Shown piece by piece: positions 52,630 to 60,710 of a stretch of 64,000 nucleotides of DNA. The DNA comes from CAZEAN01 sp964510225. GTDB lineage: Bacteria > Planctomycetota > Planctomycetia > Isosphaerales > Isosphaeraceae. How positions within the stretch are numbered: the first letter of the stretch is position 1; each line of letters starts with the position of its first letter. Under the pieces are notes generated by a model. The model was not told where the DNA came from. It did no database searches and saw only the letters and a program-made list of their open reading frames with translations. The position numbers were made by a program, and so were the translations under genes. The stretch covers positions 1 to 64,000 of the forward strand of contig CAZEAN010000003.1 of the NCBI GenBank assembly GCA_964510225.1, read 5' to 3'.

Positions 52630-53087
52630 TGGGCGCAGATAGATTATTGCGATGAGGGAGTAGAGAGGTAATCACAGAACCGAAAGAAGCCTTGGCTTAC
52701 ATTTCGAGAGGAGGGTTTAGTTGGTACGGCCGACCCATTCTTCCTCTCCCAGGACTATAAGCCCTTGAAGTTCGAAAGACGAAGAGAGCGCAGGCCACTT
52801 GGTGAAATCAACCCTTTAGCTTAGTGATCTATTTATTCTGCAAGAACTTAACTGTTGCTTGGATTTGATATTGGCTGTCGAGGTGCTATTCGTCACAGAA
52901 GTTCGCAATGATTGAATTAAGCATTCCAATTGAATGCTGATCTCTGCTGGTGCGGTGATCAGTTAATTGGATCAGTTAAGATTATTGAGAGTAAGTAAGA
53001 TTGGTGCCCCAAACTTTTAATGTCGTGAACATCCAGATCTGAGGGGCTACCGCAACGCAGAATGTCGGACTATCAAAGGAGACTAAA
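52630..53087. other. AT-rich intergenic region with a palindrome and a direct repeat
   Basis: About 460 bases hold no convincing gene. GCATTC-CAATT-GAATGC at 52921-52937 is a perfect 6-bp-arm palindrome. GATCAGTTAA occurs twice at 52957-52966 and 52970-52979. They lie upstream of the decayed glycosyltransferase and downstream of the tRNA, so they may be remnants of the control region of the dead gene. Confidence 0.5.
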
Positions 53088-53161
53088 TGGGCGATACAGG
53101 GCTCGAACCTGTGACCTCCAGTGTGTCGAACTGGCGCTCTAGCCAACTGAGCTAATCGCCC
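53088..53161 (-). tRNA. tRNA-Val(GAC)
   Basis: Read on the minus strand this 74-base sequence folds as a full cloverleaf. Acceptor GGGCGAT pairs with ATCGCCC (discriminator A). The D arm is GCTC/GAGC with a GG-containing loop, the anticodon arm CCAGT/ACTGG with loop TCGACAC, and the T arm ACAGG/CCTGT with loop TTCGAGC. By position the anticodon is GAC, valine. Base 33 is C rather than the nearly universal U. No CCA is encoded. Confidence 0.9.
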
Positions 53162-53242
53162 TCAGCCAAGACTTAAAAGTATCGCCGATCCGGAAGCTTC
53201 CGGTCAAGATCCGATTAAATTCAGAGGACCGCTTGAGGTAAC

Positions 53243-53803
53243 TTACTCGTCGAGAATCTCGGCTTCTTTCTTCTCGGCGAGTTCGTTTACACGGCCTTCG
53301 AACCGCTTAGTGAGACCTTGGATTTCGTCCTTGCAGCGACTCACGTCGTCTTCGGTGAGGATCTTATCGGTGTTTTCTTGATCGGCCGATTTATTGGCGT
53401 CACGACGGATGTTACGGATCGCGACTCTTGCCTCCTCTGCGAGGTCTTTGACCCGGCCGACAAGTTTTTTCCGTTGCTCGACAGAGAGCGGAGGGACATT
53501 CAGACGCACAGTCTTGTTGTCGGAAGTCGGTGTCAGACCAAGGTCACTCGATTGAATCGCTTTGATGATGTCACCGATGACACTGGGATCGAACGGTCTG
53601 ATCAAGATCTGCTGAGGTTCAGGGGTGCTTAAGTTTGCGACTTGCTTGAGTGGCGTCGGTGACCCGTAGTATTCGACTCGGACCGAATCCACCAGGCCGG
53701 TGTTAGCACGACCAGTCCTGATTCCACGGAGGTGATCGGTGAGGAGGGCGACCGACTTCTCCATTCGCTCTTCTGCTTCGAGCGTGATTTCTTCAATGCT
53801 CAT
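53243..53803 (-). CDS. frr: Ribosome recycling factor
   Basis: The protein has 186 residues, the standard length. RRF splits the post-termination ribosome together with EF-G. Hallmarks: LRGIRTGRANTGLVDSVRVEYYG, TPLKQVANLSTPEP, IRPFDPSVIGDI, IQSSDLGLTPTSDNKTVRL, PPLSVEQRKKLV, RVAIRNIRRDANK, and a C-terminal helix with KDEIQGLTKRFE. It is the last gene of the rpsB-tsf-pyrH-frr cluster, a widely conserved bacterial order. Confidence 0.97.
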   Translation of the reverse strand: MSIEEITLEAEERMEKSVALLTDHLRGIRTGRANTGLVDSVRVEYYGSPTPLKQVANLSTPEPQQILIRPFDPSVIGDIIKAIQSSDLGLTPTSDNKTVRLNVPPLSVEQRKKLVGRVKDLAEEARVAIRNIRRDANKSADQENTDKILTEDDVSRCKDEIQGLTKRFEGRVNELAEKKEAEILDE

Positions 53804-53935
53804 AGTGAACCGATCTGTGCCTACATTGCCTGGGTTGGTCGATTGAGTCGGTGTTCCCTCGATTCGGGTACGAGTCCGCTCCTTGGATTATTTTGACGAT
53901 CAGAACCCTCTGAGACTAGAGGGCTCAGACCGTAG

Positions 53936-54724
53936 TTATCCTTTATCGTCGGAGAATCGCCCGAGCGGCCTCGGTTTCGATCCAACCCAAGTTCCGATCC
54001 GATCTCCGTTAAGGACTCGACGAAGGTTTCCAGTCTTCCGATAGTTGTACACAATGATCGGGAGCTCATTCTCAAGGCAGAATCCCATCGCGGTGAGATC
54101 CATGACTTTGAGGTTCTCTTGGAGGACCTGGACTGGAGTCAGTTCGTCGAATAGGCGAGCCTGAGGGTCTTTCTCCGGATCAGCGGAATAGACGCCATCG
54201 ACCCGAGTTGCTTTCAAGACCACATCAACGCTGAGTTGTTTGCCTCGGAGTGCCGCAGCGGTATCAGTCGTCACGAATGGGCTTCCTGTCCCTCCCGCAA
54301 GGATGACGATACGGCCCTCCTCGAGATGCTGAATGGCGCTCTGTGTTTCAAGGACTTCGGCGACGCTATCCATCCGGACCGGAGTCGTGACGACCGACGG
54401 AGCCCCAAGCCCTTCCAGGGCGTCGCGGAGAGCGAGCCCGTTCATGACGGTCGCCAACATTCCCATCACGTGACTTGTGGCGGTTTTGACTGCCTTCGTC
54501 TTCGAAGAAAAAGCAGCTCCTCGGAGGAGATTCCCACCACCAACGACGATTCCGAATTGAACCCCACGATCGTGTTCTGCCTTAATCTCCGAAGCGATCT
54601 GAACGAGTTCGGTCGGGTCAATACCGCCGTCACCCGGTCTCCCGAGACTCTCGCCTGAAAGTTTGAGCAAGACCCGACGAAAGACCACCAAGTCGTTGGT
54701 TTGAAAGGGGTCTGATGCGTCCAT
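53936..54724 (-). CDS. pyrH: UMP kinase
   Basis: The protein has 262 residues from the ATG at 54724; in-frame codons up to 54892 would overlap tsf and add a non-homologous leader. UMP kinase makes UDP from UMP and ATP. Hallmarks: VLLKLSGESLGRPGDGGID, GIVVGGGNLLRGA, MGMLATVMNGLALRDAL, IVILAGGTGSPFVTTDTAAALR, ADVVL-like VDVVLKATRVDGVYSADP, KVMDLTAMGFCLENELPIIV. It lies between tsf and frr in the same direction. Confidence 0.96.
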   Translation of the reverse strand: MDASDPFQTNDLVVFRRVLLKLSGESLGRPGDGGIDPTELVQIASEIKAEHDRGVQFGIVVGGGNLLRGAAFSSKTKAVKTATSHVMGMLATVMNGLALRDALEGLGAPSVVTTPVRMDSVAEVLETQSAIQHLEEGRIVILAGGTGSPFVTTDTAAALRGKQLSVDVVLKATRVDGVYSADPEKDPQARLFDELTPVQVLQENLKVMDLTAMGFCLENELPIIVYNYRKTGNLRRVLNGDRIGTWVGSKPRPLGRFSDDKG

Positions 54725-54842
54725 GGTGATGATTGGCCCGTTAGTCTGAAGTCGTACCGTCCCACTGCAGCGAGCATCAATCAACACCGAACGATCTGAG
54801 AATGCCTCGGTCAACGCGAACGAGACCGCCCGAATCTTCGCC

Positions 54843-55721
54843 TTATTCGCCGACAGCGAAGCGCACAAGGTTGAAGAGTTCGATCCCGTCACCAGCCGAC
54901 TTGATCACGGCGCTGACCTTCTTGGACGAATCCTTGACGAAGACTTGGTCGACGAGGACGATTTCTCCGTACCAGGAATTTAGCTTGCCCTGTGCGATCT
55001 TCTCTTGCATGTTCTCCGGCTTGTCTGCGACCTGAGTCTTGAAGATCCGCAACTGCTCCTCGACCGCTTCGGCCGGAACTTCTTCGCGGCTATTCGCGAT
55101 TGGTTTTGAAGCAACGGCGTGCAGTGCTAAGTCTTTTACTAAGCTGAGGACAGCGTCTGATTGTGCGACTTCATCACTTGGGCAAGTGACGGCTGCTAGA
55201 GCACCTTCAGACTTGTTGTGGTGAATGTAAGAATCAACGCGTCCGGGGCCGTCAATGGAGAACCGAGCAGCCCGTGAAAACTGCACATTCTCACCCGTCC
55301 TTGAATTCAATTCCAAGAGCTTGTCGGCGATTGTCTTGGATGGATCTTTAAAGAACGGTTGGGCTTTGATCGCCTCAACGTCGAGTTTGGCTCCTTGAAG
55401 GTCCTGCAAATTGAGGACATGAAGGGCAAGCTCACTGGCTCCTTGCTGGAAGTCGTCATTCCGAGCCACAAAGTCTGTCTCGCAGTTCAGTTCGATGAAT
55501 GAACCACTTCGTCCGTCTTCTGAGATCTGGACCTCAACTCGACCAGCTGACGCGGTCCGTCCTGCCCGATCCGCAGCTTTCTTCAAGCCGCGTTCCTTGG
55601 CGAGCGTTTCGGCCTTCTTGAGATCACCATCAGCTTCGGTCAGGAGCTTCTTGCAGTCCATCAGGCCCAGACCGGTGAGCTTTCGGAATTCGTTAACCGT
55701 CTGAGCCGAAATCGCCGCCAT
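54843..55721 (-). CDS. tsf: Elongation factor Ts
   Basis: The protein has 292 residues from the ATG at 55721 with GGAG about nine bases upstream; the frame is open to 55901 but that leader lacks homology. EF-Ts reloads EF-Tu with GTP. Hallmarks: VNEFRKLTGLGLMDCKKLLTEADGDLKKA with the UBA-like fold, GSFIELNCETDFVARNDDF, VASKPIANSREEVPAEAVEEQ, DQVFVKDSSKKVSAVI. The Cys in MDCKK replaces the common Ala. Confidence 0.95.
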   Translation of the reverse strand: MAAISAQTVNEFRKLTGLGLMDCKKLLTEADGDLKKAETLAKERGLKKAADRAGRTASAGRVEVQISEDGRSGSFIELNCETDFVARNDDFQQGASELALHVLNLQDLQGAKLDVEAIKAQPFFKDPSKTIADKLLELNSRTGENVQFSRAARFSIDGPGRVDSYIHHNKSEGALAAVTCPSDEVAQSDAVLSLVKDLALHAVASKPIANSREEVPAEAVEEQLRIFKTQVADKPENMQEKIAQGKLNSWYGEIVLVDQVFVKDSSKKVSAVIKSAGDGIELFNLVRFAVGE

Positions 55722-55815
55722 CGGAGGGGTCTCCATCAACGTTAAGAAAAGAAGTGGTTCGTTTCGATGTCTTCTGAGGTTTTGTGAGTTCGGAGATTGA
55801 TTGCAGTGGCCACAA

Positions 55816-57054
55816 TCAGCTATCTGGGGTCGACGCTGTACCAGGAGCGGCCTCGTTGCGGTCTTTCTCGGAAGGAGTCTCGGTAGGAGCTTCGGTAGCA
55901 ACAGGAGCCTCTGTCGGAGTTTCCGTCGGCTGACTCTCAGGAGGAGTAGAGATCTCCGCGCTGGCTGGCTCGGTCGGAGCTTCGGGAGCTTCCTGAGGCG
56001 GTGTGCTTGCAGGAGCGGGCTGAGCAGCTGGTGCCGTAACTTCAGGTGCCGGTTGTGGCGCTGCTGAGGCGCTGGCCGGTGCGGCTTCTACAGGTGCAGC
56101 AGTCGGCGATTGATCCACTGGGAATCCAACGGCGCGGGGAGGCTCCATCAAGGAGACTGGTCCAGCAGGTTCAGGGGGAGTAGTCGGAGAAGGGCTCAGA
56201 GCTTCTGTTGGAGTCGGTTGAGGGTTGGAAGGAGTTGGTCCAGCTTGATCTTGGGGACCTCGGGCTTCGTTTTCGGTGCCAGGCCGTGCTTCCGAGCGTC
56301 GTTCGAGACGACCTCGAGAACCACTCGGTTGCCCTTGACTGCCTGGTCCACCGCGTCCTGACTGTTCCGGAGGTGCCGCTGCTCTCCCGTCGATAATCGA
56401 CTGTGACAACCGACTGAGGATCAGCTCAATCGCCCTCATACTGTCGTCATTGCCAGGGATCGGGAGGTCCACAAAATCAGGGTCACAGTCAGTGTCCATC
56501 AGTGCTACGACTTTGACACCAAGCTTCCGGGCCTCGTTTACTGCGATCTTTTCGCGATGAGGGTCAATGACGAACATCGCCTCGGGCTGTCTCGTCATGT
56601 GACGGATGCCCTCAAGGTTTCGCTGGATCTTGCGACGTTCCCGATTCAACGAACTAAGCGCTTTCTTGGAGTAAGTTAACGCCTGATCACTGTCGAGCAT
56701 CGCTTCCAATTCTTCAAGGCGATCAAGCCGACTTCGGATCGTCTGGAAGTTGGTTAGCGTTCCACCGAGCCAGCGCTCGGTTACATAGGGCATGTTACAG
56801 CGCTGGGCTTGTTCGATCACGATGTCGACTGCTTGACGCTTCGTACCGACAAAGAGAACGAGCCCACCACCAGCGGCAACTCGATTGAAGTACTTAATCG
56901 AACGAAGGAGACCGCGGACTGTTTCCTTCAAGTCGATGATGTGAATAAGATTCCGCTTGCCGTAGATATACGGCTTCATCTTTGGGTTCCACCGGCTGGC
57001 GCGATGACCGTAGTGTACACCGGCGTCGATTAAGTCCTTCACCGCAATTGCCAC
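55816..57054 (-). CDS. rpsB: Ribosomal protein S2 with long Pro/Ala/Thr/Glu tail
   Basis: The protein has 412 residues. The core at 1-226 is canonical uS2: DLIDAGVHYGHRASRWNPKM, FVGTKRQAVDIV, RWLGGTLTNFQTI, FVIDPHREKIAVNEARKLGV, DTDCDPDFVDLPIPGNDDSMRAI. Residues 227-412 are an extra region, first Gly/Arg/Ser-rich then dominated by Pro, Ala, Thr and Glu (EAPTEPASAEIS, TPTEAPVATEAPTETPS). Typical S2 ends near residue 230-270, so this tail is unusual and presumably disordered. It is the first gene of the cluster. Confidence 0.95.
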   Translation of the reverse strand: MAIAVKDLIDAGVHYGHRASRWNPKMKPYIYGKRNLIHIIDLKETVRGLLRSIKYFNRVAAGGGLVLFVGTKRQAVDIVIEQAQRCNMPYVTERWLGGTLTNFQTIRSRLDRLEELEAMLDSDQALTYSKKALSSLNRERRKIQRNLEGIRHMTRQPEAMFVIDPHREKIAVNEARKLGVKVVALMDTDCDPDFVDLPIPGNDDSMRAIELILSRLSQSIIDGRAAAPPEQSGRGGPGSQGQPSGSRGRLERRSEARPGTENEARGPQDQAGPTPSNPQPTPTEALSPSPTTPPEPAGPVSLMEPPRAVGFPVDQSPTAAPVEAAPASASAAPQPAPEVTAPAAQPAPASTPPQEAPEAPTEPASAEISTPPESQPTETPTEAPVATEAPTETPSEKDRNEAAPGTASTPDS

Positions 57055-57549
57055 GTGCAGAGTCCTCGATCTGTTGGGATCATCCAGCCGTCGATACCGA
57101 AGTCGAAGTTGACTCCGGACGGCTTTGCTTGGGGGTCGTTCGTTAGGATAGGTGTGCCCGAATCACTCAGGTCTGATTTTGGAATAAGAATCGTATCGGT
57201 CTGACGTGAAATCGTCAAACCTACAGAGGAATTTAGGGATTTGCGGGTTCAAGACTGGCGCGGATCTGGAGCCTTCGACTCAGCGATCTCTGGTGATCGA
57301 CGTAATCGAAACTACGCTCTCAAGATTCTTGGGGACAGAGGAAAGCTTGATCGGAGCGGTCTCGGTCAGAAGTCTCAGTTTCGTGCGATTTAACGCCGCG
57401 CTCATTGTTCTCGAAATCGCACTACGAGAACGATCCCCCCGGATTCTCGGGGCGATAGTCCGAATGGGCTTCATCTTTAGCTTCTTTGTCGAGTTGTTTA
57501 ACCCGAGAATTCTGGGCCGAGTGATCGTTGGCCAAGGCTCTCGGTTCGC
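57055..57549. other. Intergenic region upstream of rpsB
   Basis: About 495 bases between rpsB and the small ORF after the PhoX-like gene. Short frames are open on both strands (a + strand frame at 57206-57553 and minus frames around 57280-57474), but none has a family or a clear start. A candidate rpsB promoter is listed separately. Confidence 0.5.
57190..57218 (-). promoter_or_regulatory. Candidate rpsB promoter
   Basis: On the minus strand TTGACG (57218-57213) and TACGAT (57195-57190) are separated by 17 bases. The predicted start near 57183 would leave a leader of about 130 bases before the rpsB ATG, long enough for the S2 autoregulation known in other bacteria. Confidence 0.4.
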
Positions 57550-57750
57550 TTAAGAAGAAGCATCGGATGAAGCAATTGCATTGAGGTTGACCGGATCCTG
57601 TCGTCGATCCGTCAGCACAAAGCGTTTCAGGGTCGCCCAGGAAATCTGATGGCAGTGGGTGTGAATGACCGGGCCGAGGACGGTCGGCCCAGTCAGACGT
57701 TCTCGGAGCGGATGATCCAGTTTCGAGGAACTCCGTCCAGATTCGGTCAT
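57550..57750 (-). CDS. Small hypothetical protein after the PhoX-like gene
   Basis: There are 66 codons from an ATG only two bases after the stop of the PhoX-like gene, so translation could be coupled. The protein is soluble, with a His-containing centre (VIHTHCHQISWATLKRFVL) and a Ser-rich end (NAIASSDASS). I recognise no family. It may be real because of the position, but no strong ribosome binding site is seen. Confidence 0.3.
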   Translation of the reverse strand: MTESGRSSSKLDHPLRERLTGPTVLGPVIHTHCHQISWATLKRFVLTDRRQDPVNLNAIASSDASS

Positions 57751-57752
57751 CC

Positions 57753-59219
57753 TTACGCGGAGAGGAATGGACCCTTGATCGCGAAGGTAATCCCCGGTGT
57801 CTGAATGTTGACGAAGAGGATTAATTCACCGTTTGGCATCACGGCGAAGGTCGCGCCAGCCCATTCGACCGAGTGTCGATTACCTGTGGGGAACCAAGAG
57901 TTCGGTGCCTGGCCAGGACCGATCTCGACATTGTTCTCAGCAAACGGGCAGATCTGACCATCTTGTGTGAGAACATGAAGTAGTTTCTTAGCCCGTGACC
58001 CGTCTTCACAAAGAAGGATGTCGCCACTGCCGGGGATCACCGTCAGATTATCGGGGGCATCGAGGATCTCACGATCCGGTGACTCGTAGATCAGCTTGAG
58101 GGTTTGCTGCCGAATGTCGTATGCGAAGATTTGGCCGGCGTTCGCTGCACCGCCGCTTGTAGAGTCGAAGAAGATGGTCGGATTGGCGGCTTCATCAAGG
58201 CCGTACCATGCACCTTCGAGACGTTCGAACGACGCACCACCGAGTTCTCTACCTTGTTCGAAGACGGTCTTTGTCGTTGCCTTCGGATCTGCAATAGGGA
58301 CCCATTCCACGTCCATGGGCTCTCCGACCTGGACACCAACCGAGAGGTCGGCGGTCGGATTTCCCTTGATGGCGAGCATCTCAAGCGTCCCACCTTCGCG
58401 GAGACTTCCAGACCCGAGCCCCTCGGGATTGTGGGGTCGGAAGCGGTAGAAACCAGCGGGAACGGCGTCTTCTGTTTCATAAACAACGGCTGAAGGATCG
58501 ACTCCCAACGGAGCGACTGCCACGGCTTCGTGTGAGAACCGTCCCATATCTTCGATCGGGAGCGGTGGATTATAGCCGAAGACCGGAACATCGAAGATCC
58601 AGCCGTGACCATCAACCATCGTTTCTTCGCAGGTCAGCCACGAATTCCAAGGAGTCGGACCTCCGGCGCAGTTACGGACTGTACCGGTCAATGATCCCCA
58701 AGTCTTTTCCTCACAGAAGCTTGAGGTGTTGAAGAGGACGTTGGTAGTTCCACCGCCTTGGGTGAGGTCAAAAACCGGCGCAGCGTAAGGGCTACCGTTC
58801 GAAATCTCCTGATTACGGATCAGGACGACATGATCATCGCCAACAACGAATGCGGCCATGCCGTCGTGAAGCGGTGGGACTTTTTGGCCCTCACCCTTCA
58901 TCGGATCGCCAGCCCAGGAGAGGGTCGTGTACTCAAATCCCTCGGGAAGCGCGATCAGCTTGAGGCCAGTCCGTTGGTCGGCTGTAGGGATCAAGGGGCC
59001 GAATCGATTTCCCTTGGCTGCTCCAAAGGCCGAACGCGCGTCGAGCGTCCCGAGAATCCCAGGGAGACTCATGGCACCCGCAACAGTGCAGAGTCGTCGG
59101 GTCCATTCGCGACGTGTGAGGCCGATCGGAGCGTTTGCGTCCGACAAGTCGGCTCGACTCGCTTCGAATCGATCGTTGAGGAGATTGTTCTGGTGAAAGA
59201 CCGTTCGCTTCGGGGTCAT
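57753..59219 (-). CDS. PhoX-like (DUF839) exported protein
   Basis: The protein has 488 residues from the ATG at 59219 (AGGA nine bases upstream); an in-frame start at 59267 is possible. A twin-arginine signal lies at about 33-62 (LTRREWTRRLCTVAGAMSL). The PhoX/DUF839 features follow: HDGMAAFVVGDDHVVLIRNQEI, GGTTNVLFNT, GTVRNCAGGPTPWNSWLTCEET with the typical Cys-Ala-Gly-Gly and Trp-Leu-Thr-Cys-Glu-Glu, and RFSHEAVAV. PhoX proteins are Ca/Fe-dependent phosphatases with a beta-propeller fold; many DUF839 relatives have unknown substrates. Confidence 0.88.
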   Translation of the reverse strand: MTPKRTVFHQNNLLNDRFEASRADLSDANAPIGLTRREWTRRLCTVAGAMSLPGILGTLDARSAFGAAKGNRFGPLIPTADQRTGLKLIALPEGFEYTTLSWAGDPMKGEGQKVPPLHDGMAAFVVGDDHVVLIRNQEISNGSPYAAPVFDLTQGGGTTNVLFNTSSFCEEKTWGSLTGTVRNCAGGPTPWNSWLTCEETMVDGHGWIFDVPVFGYNPPLPIEDMGRFSHEAVAVAPLGVDPSAVVYETEDAVPAGFYRFRPHNPEGLGSGSLREGGTLEMLAIKGNPTADLSVGVQVGEPMDVEWVPIADPKATTKTVFEQGRELGGASFERLEGAWYGLDEAANPTIFFDSTSGGAANAGQIFAYDIRQQTLKLIYESPDREILDAPDNLTVIPGSGDILLCEDGSRAKKLLHVLTQDGQICPFAENNVEIGPGQAPNSWFPTGNRHSVEWAGATFAVMPNGELILFVNIQTPGITFAIKGPFLSA

Positions 59220-59470
59220 CGCTGGGAGTCCTCTCGAGGGCGGTGCGGCACTGGGGTCACGGCTCAAATTACCATTGATACACGGTTTGTGTTGAAGAAA
59301 AACTGGGCGTCAGCGAAAGATCTTGTGAAGAAGGATCGGTTGAATGGGTTCCCTGGGCCCTATTCGGGGGGTCTCAAGCATTCAGAGACTTCCCGAGCGG
59401 CCGAATCTCTCCTACGCTTGATCATCGCAACCGCACGCACTCTTGGCCCATGTTTTGGAGCCCCTCGATA

Positions 59471-60250
59471 ATGCAGGGTCTGGTGAATCCCACTCGATAT
59501 GACCTTCGCTTTCAGGTCTTCGATATCCCAGTTCGAGTCCATCCAATTTTTTGGATTTACAGTGCGATCCTGGGTTGGGATCCCAATAGTCCCTCGCGTG
59601 TACTTACCTGGGTTGCTCTGGTGTTAGTCTCCGTTCTTGTCCATGAGCTCGGCCACGGGATTATGTCGAAATTGCAAGGACTGCACCCTCGGATCGTCCT
59701 TTATATGCTCGGTGGGGTCTGTATCAGCGAGCGGCAGTCCCGCGACCTCCGTGGGAGGCTCGAAATTCTGTTCGCTGGGCCGGGTGCTGGGCTTGGTCTC
59801 GCGGCAATCGTTAGCCTGTTAGCCTATCTCACGACAGGAGTCACCCCACTAGATGCTTGGAATTGGTTCTTTCCAACGAGGATCGAAGACTTGGAGCGTC
59901 TCGACGTGCTCGGACAATCGGGATCAGGTCCGATCGATCTTCCTTATATTGTCGCTAGTCTTATTGTGATGAATATTTTCTGGAGCTTCCTTAATTTGCT
60001 GCCGCTTTATCCCTTGGACGGTGGACAGATTACTCATGAGTTGCTGACCTGGCATCGAGGCTGGCAGGGAAAGCGATTGACTCACCAGATCTCGATAGGT
60101 GTTGGAGTGGCAGTTGCAATTTATGCGATTAGCAACGATCGGCTCTTTCTCGCGATCTTTTTTGGGTTTCTTGCTTATACCAATTATCAGTTGATGAAGT
60201 CCGTCTCGGGATGGTCCTCGAACGATCCAACTCAATGGTGGAGACAATAG
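59471..60250 (+). CDS. M50 site-2-type membrane metalloprotease
   Basis: The protein has 259 residues from the ATG at 59471 (GGAG ten bases upstream); an ATG at 59450 is in frame. The zinc motif HExxH is in VSVLVHELGHGIMSK within a hydrophobic helix, and the third ligand is in LLPLYPLDGGQITHE. About six transmembrane helices are seen, and no PDZ or CBS domain. Such rhomboid-unrelated proteases cut within the membrane, often anti-sigma factors; the substrate is unknown. A small DUF3634-like gene follows after eight bases. Confidence 0.9.
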   Translation: MQGLVNPTRYDLRFQVFDIPVRVHPIFWIYSAILGWDPNSPSRVLTWVALVLVSVLVHELGHGIMSKLQGLHPRIVLYMLGGVCISERQSRDLRGRLEILFAGPGAGLGLAAIVSLLAYLTTGVTPLDAWNWFFPTRIEDLERLDVLGQSGSGPIDLPYIVASLIVMNIFWSFLNLLPLYPLDGGQITHELLTWHRGWQGKRLTHQISIGVGVAVAIYAISNDRLFLAIFFGFLAYTNYQLMKSVSGWSSNDPTQWWRQ

Positions 60251-60258
60251 GAAGCGCA

Positions 60259-60570
60259 ATGGATAGGTTTATCCTTTTGCTTGTTGTAGTCGGAGTGTTT
60301 TTAGTCCTTGTTAGACGTTTCGGGAACAGCTCGGCCGACTTCGAGATCCGTGTGAAAAGTGAAGGGAATCTCGAGATTCTCGGGAGATTCCCTCGATCGA
60401 AGGTTGCCGAGATCCGTAGATTCTTTATTGACGAGCCCCAAGAATTGCCAGGTTCAAGGATCCGAGGTTGGTTCGGGCCAACTGGTGTACCGCGGATTGT
60501 CTTCGATGGTCGCTTTTCAGAAGGACGGAAACAACAAATTCGGAATTTCTTGATCAATCACCTTCAATAA
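60259..60570 (+). CDS. DUF3634-like small membrane protein
   Basis: The protein has 103 residues from the ATG at 60259 with AGGA six bases upstream (in-frame starts back to 60211 would overlap the protease gene). One N-terminal helix (FILLLVVVGVFLVLVRRF) is followed by a small soluble domain (GNLEILGRFPRSKVAEIRRFF, VPRIVFDGRFSEGRKQQIRNFL). The pattern of a sentence-like GRFP and final QQIRNFL matches DUF3634 as I remember it. Function unknown; it probably shares a transcript with the protease. Confidence 0.7.
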   Translation: MDRFILLLVVVGVFLVLVRRFGNSSADFEIRVKSEGNLEILGRFPRSKVAEIRRFFIDEPQELPGSRIRGWFGPTGVPRIVFDGRFSEGRKQQIRNFLINHLQ

Positions 60571-60710
60571 TTCTTGAGATCCGTTAAGCAGAAGCATTAA
60601 ATGGGATCAAGCCTTTCAATGACTGGTGGGTTTGCCCAGAATAACCTCCGTCAACGTGGGCCGGCTCCGTCGGTCTGCTCGAGCCTTATTCAGAGGAATC
60701 CTCGGCAACG

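Noticed and set aside
57206..57553. A 115-codon + strand ORF
   Set aside because: It has no ribosome binding site or family, lies opposite a run of minus-strand genes, and covers the candidate rpsB promoter.
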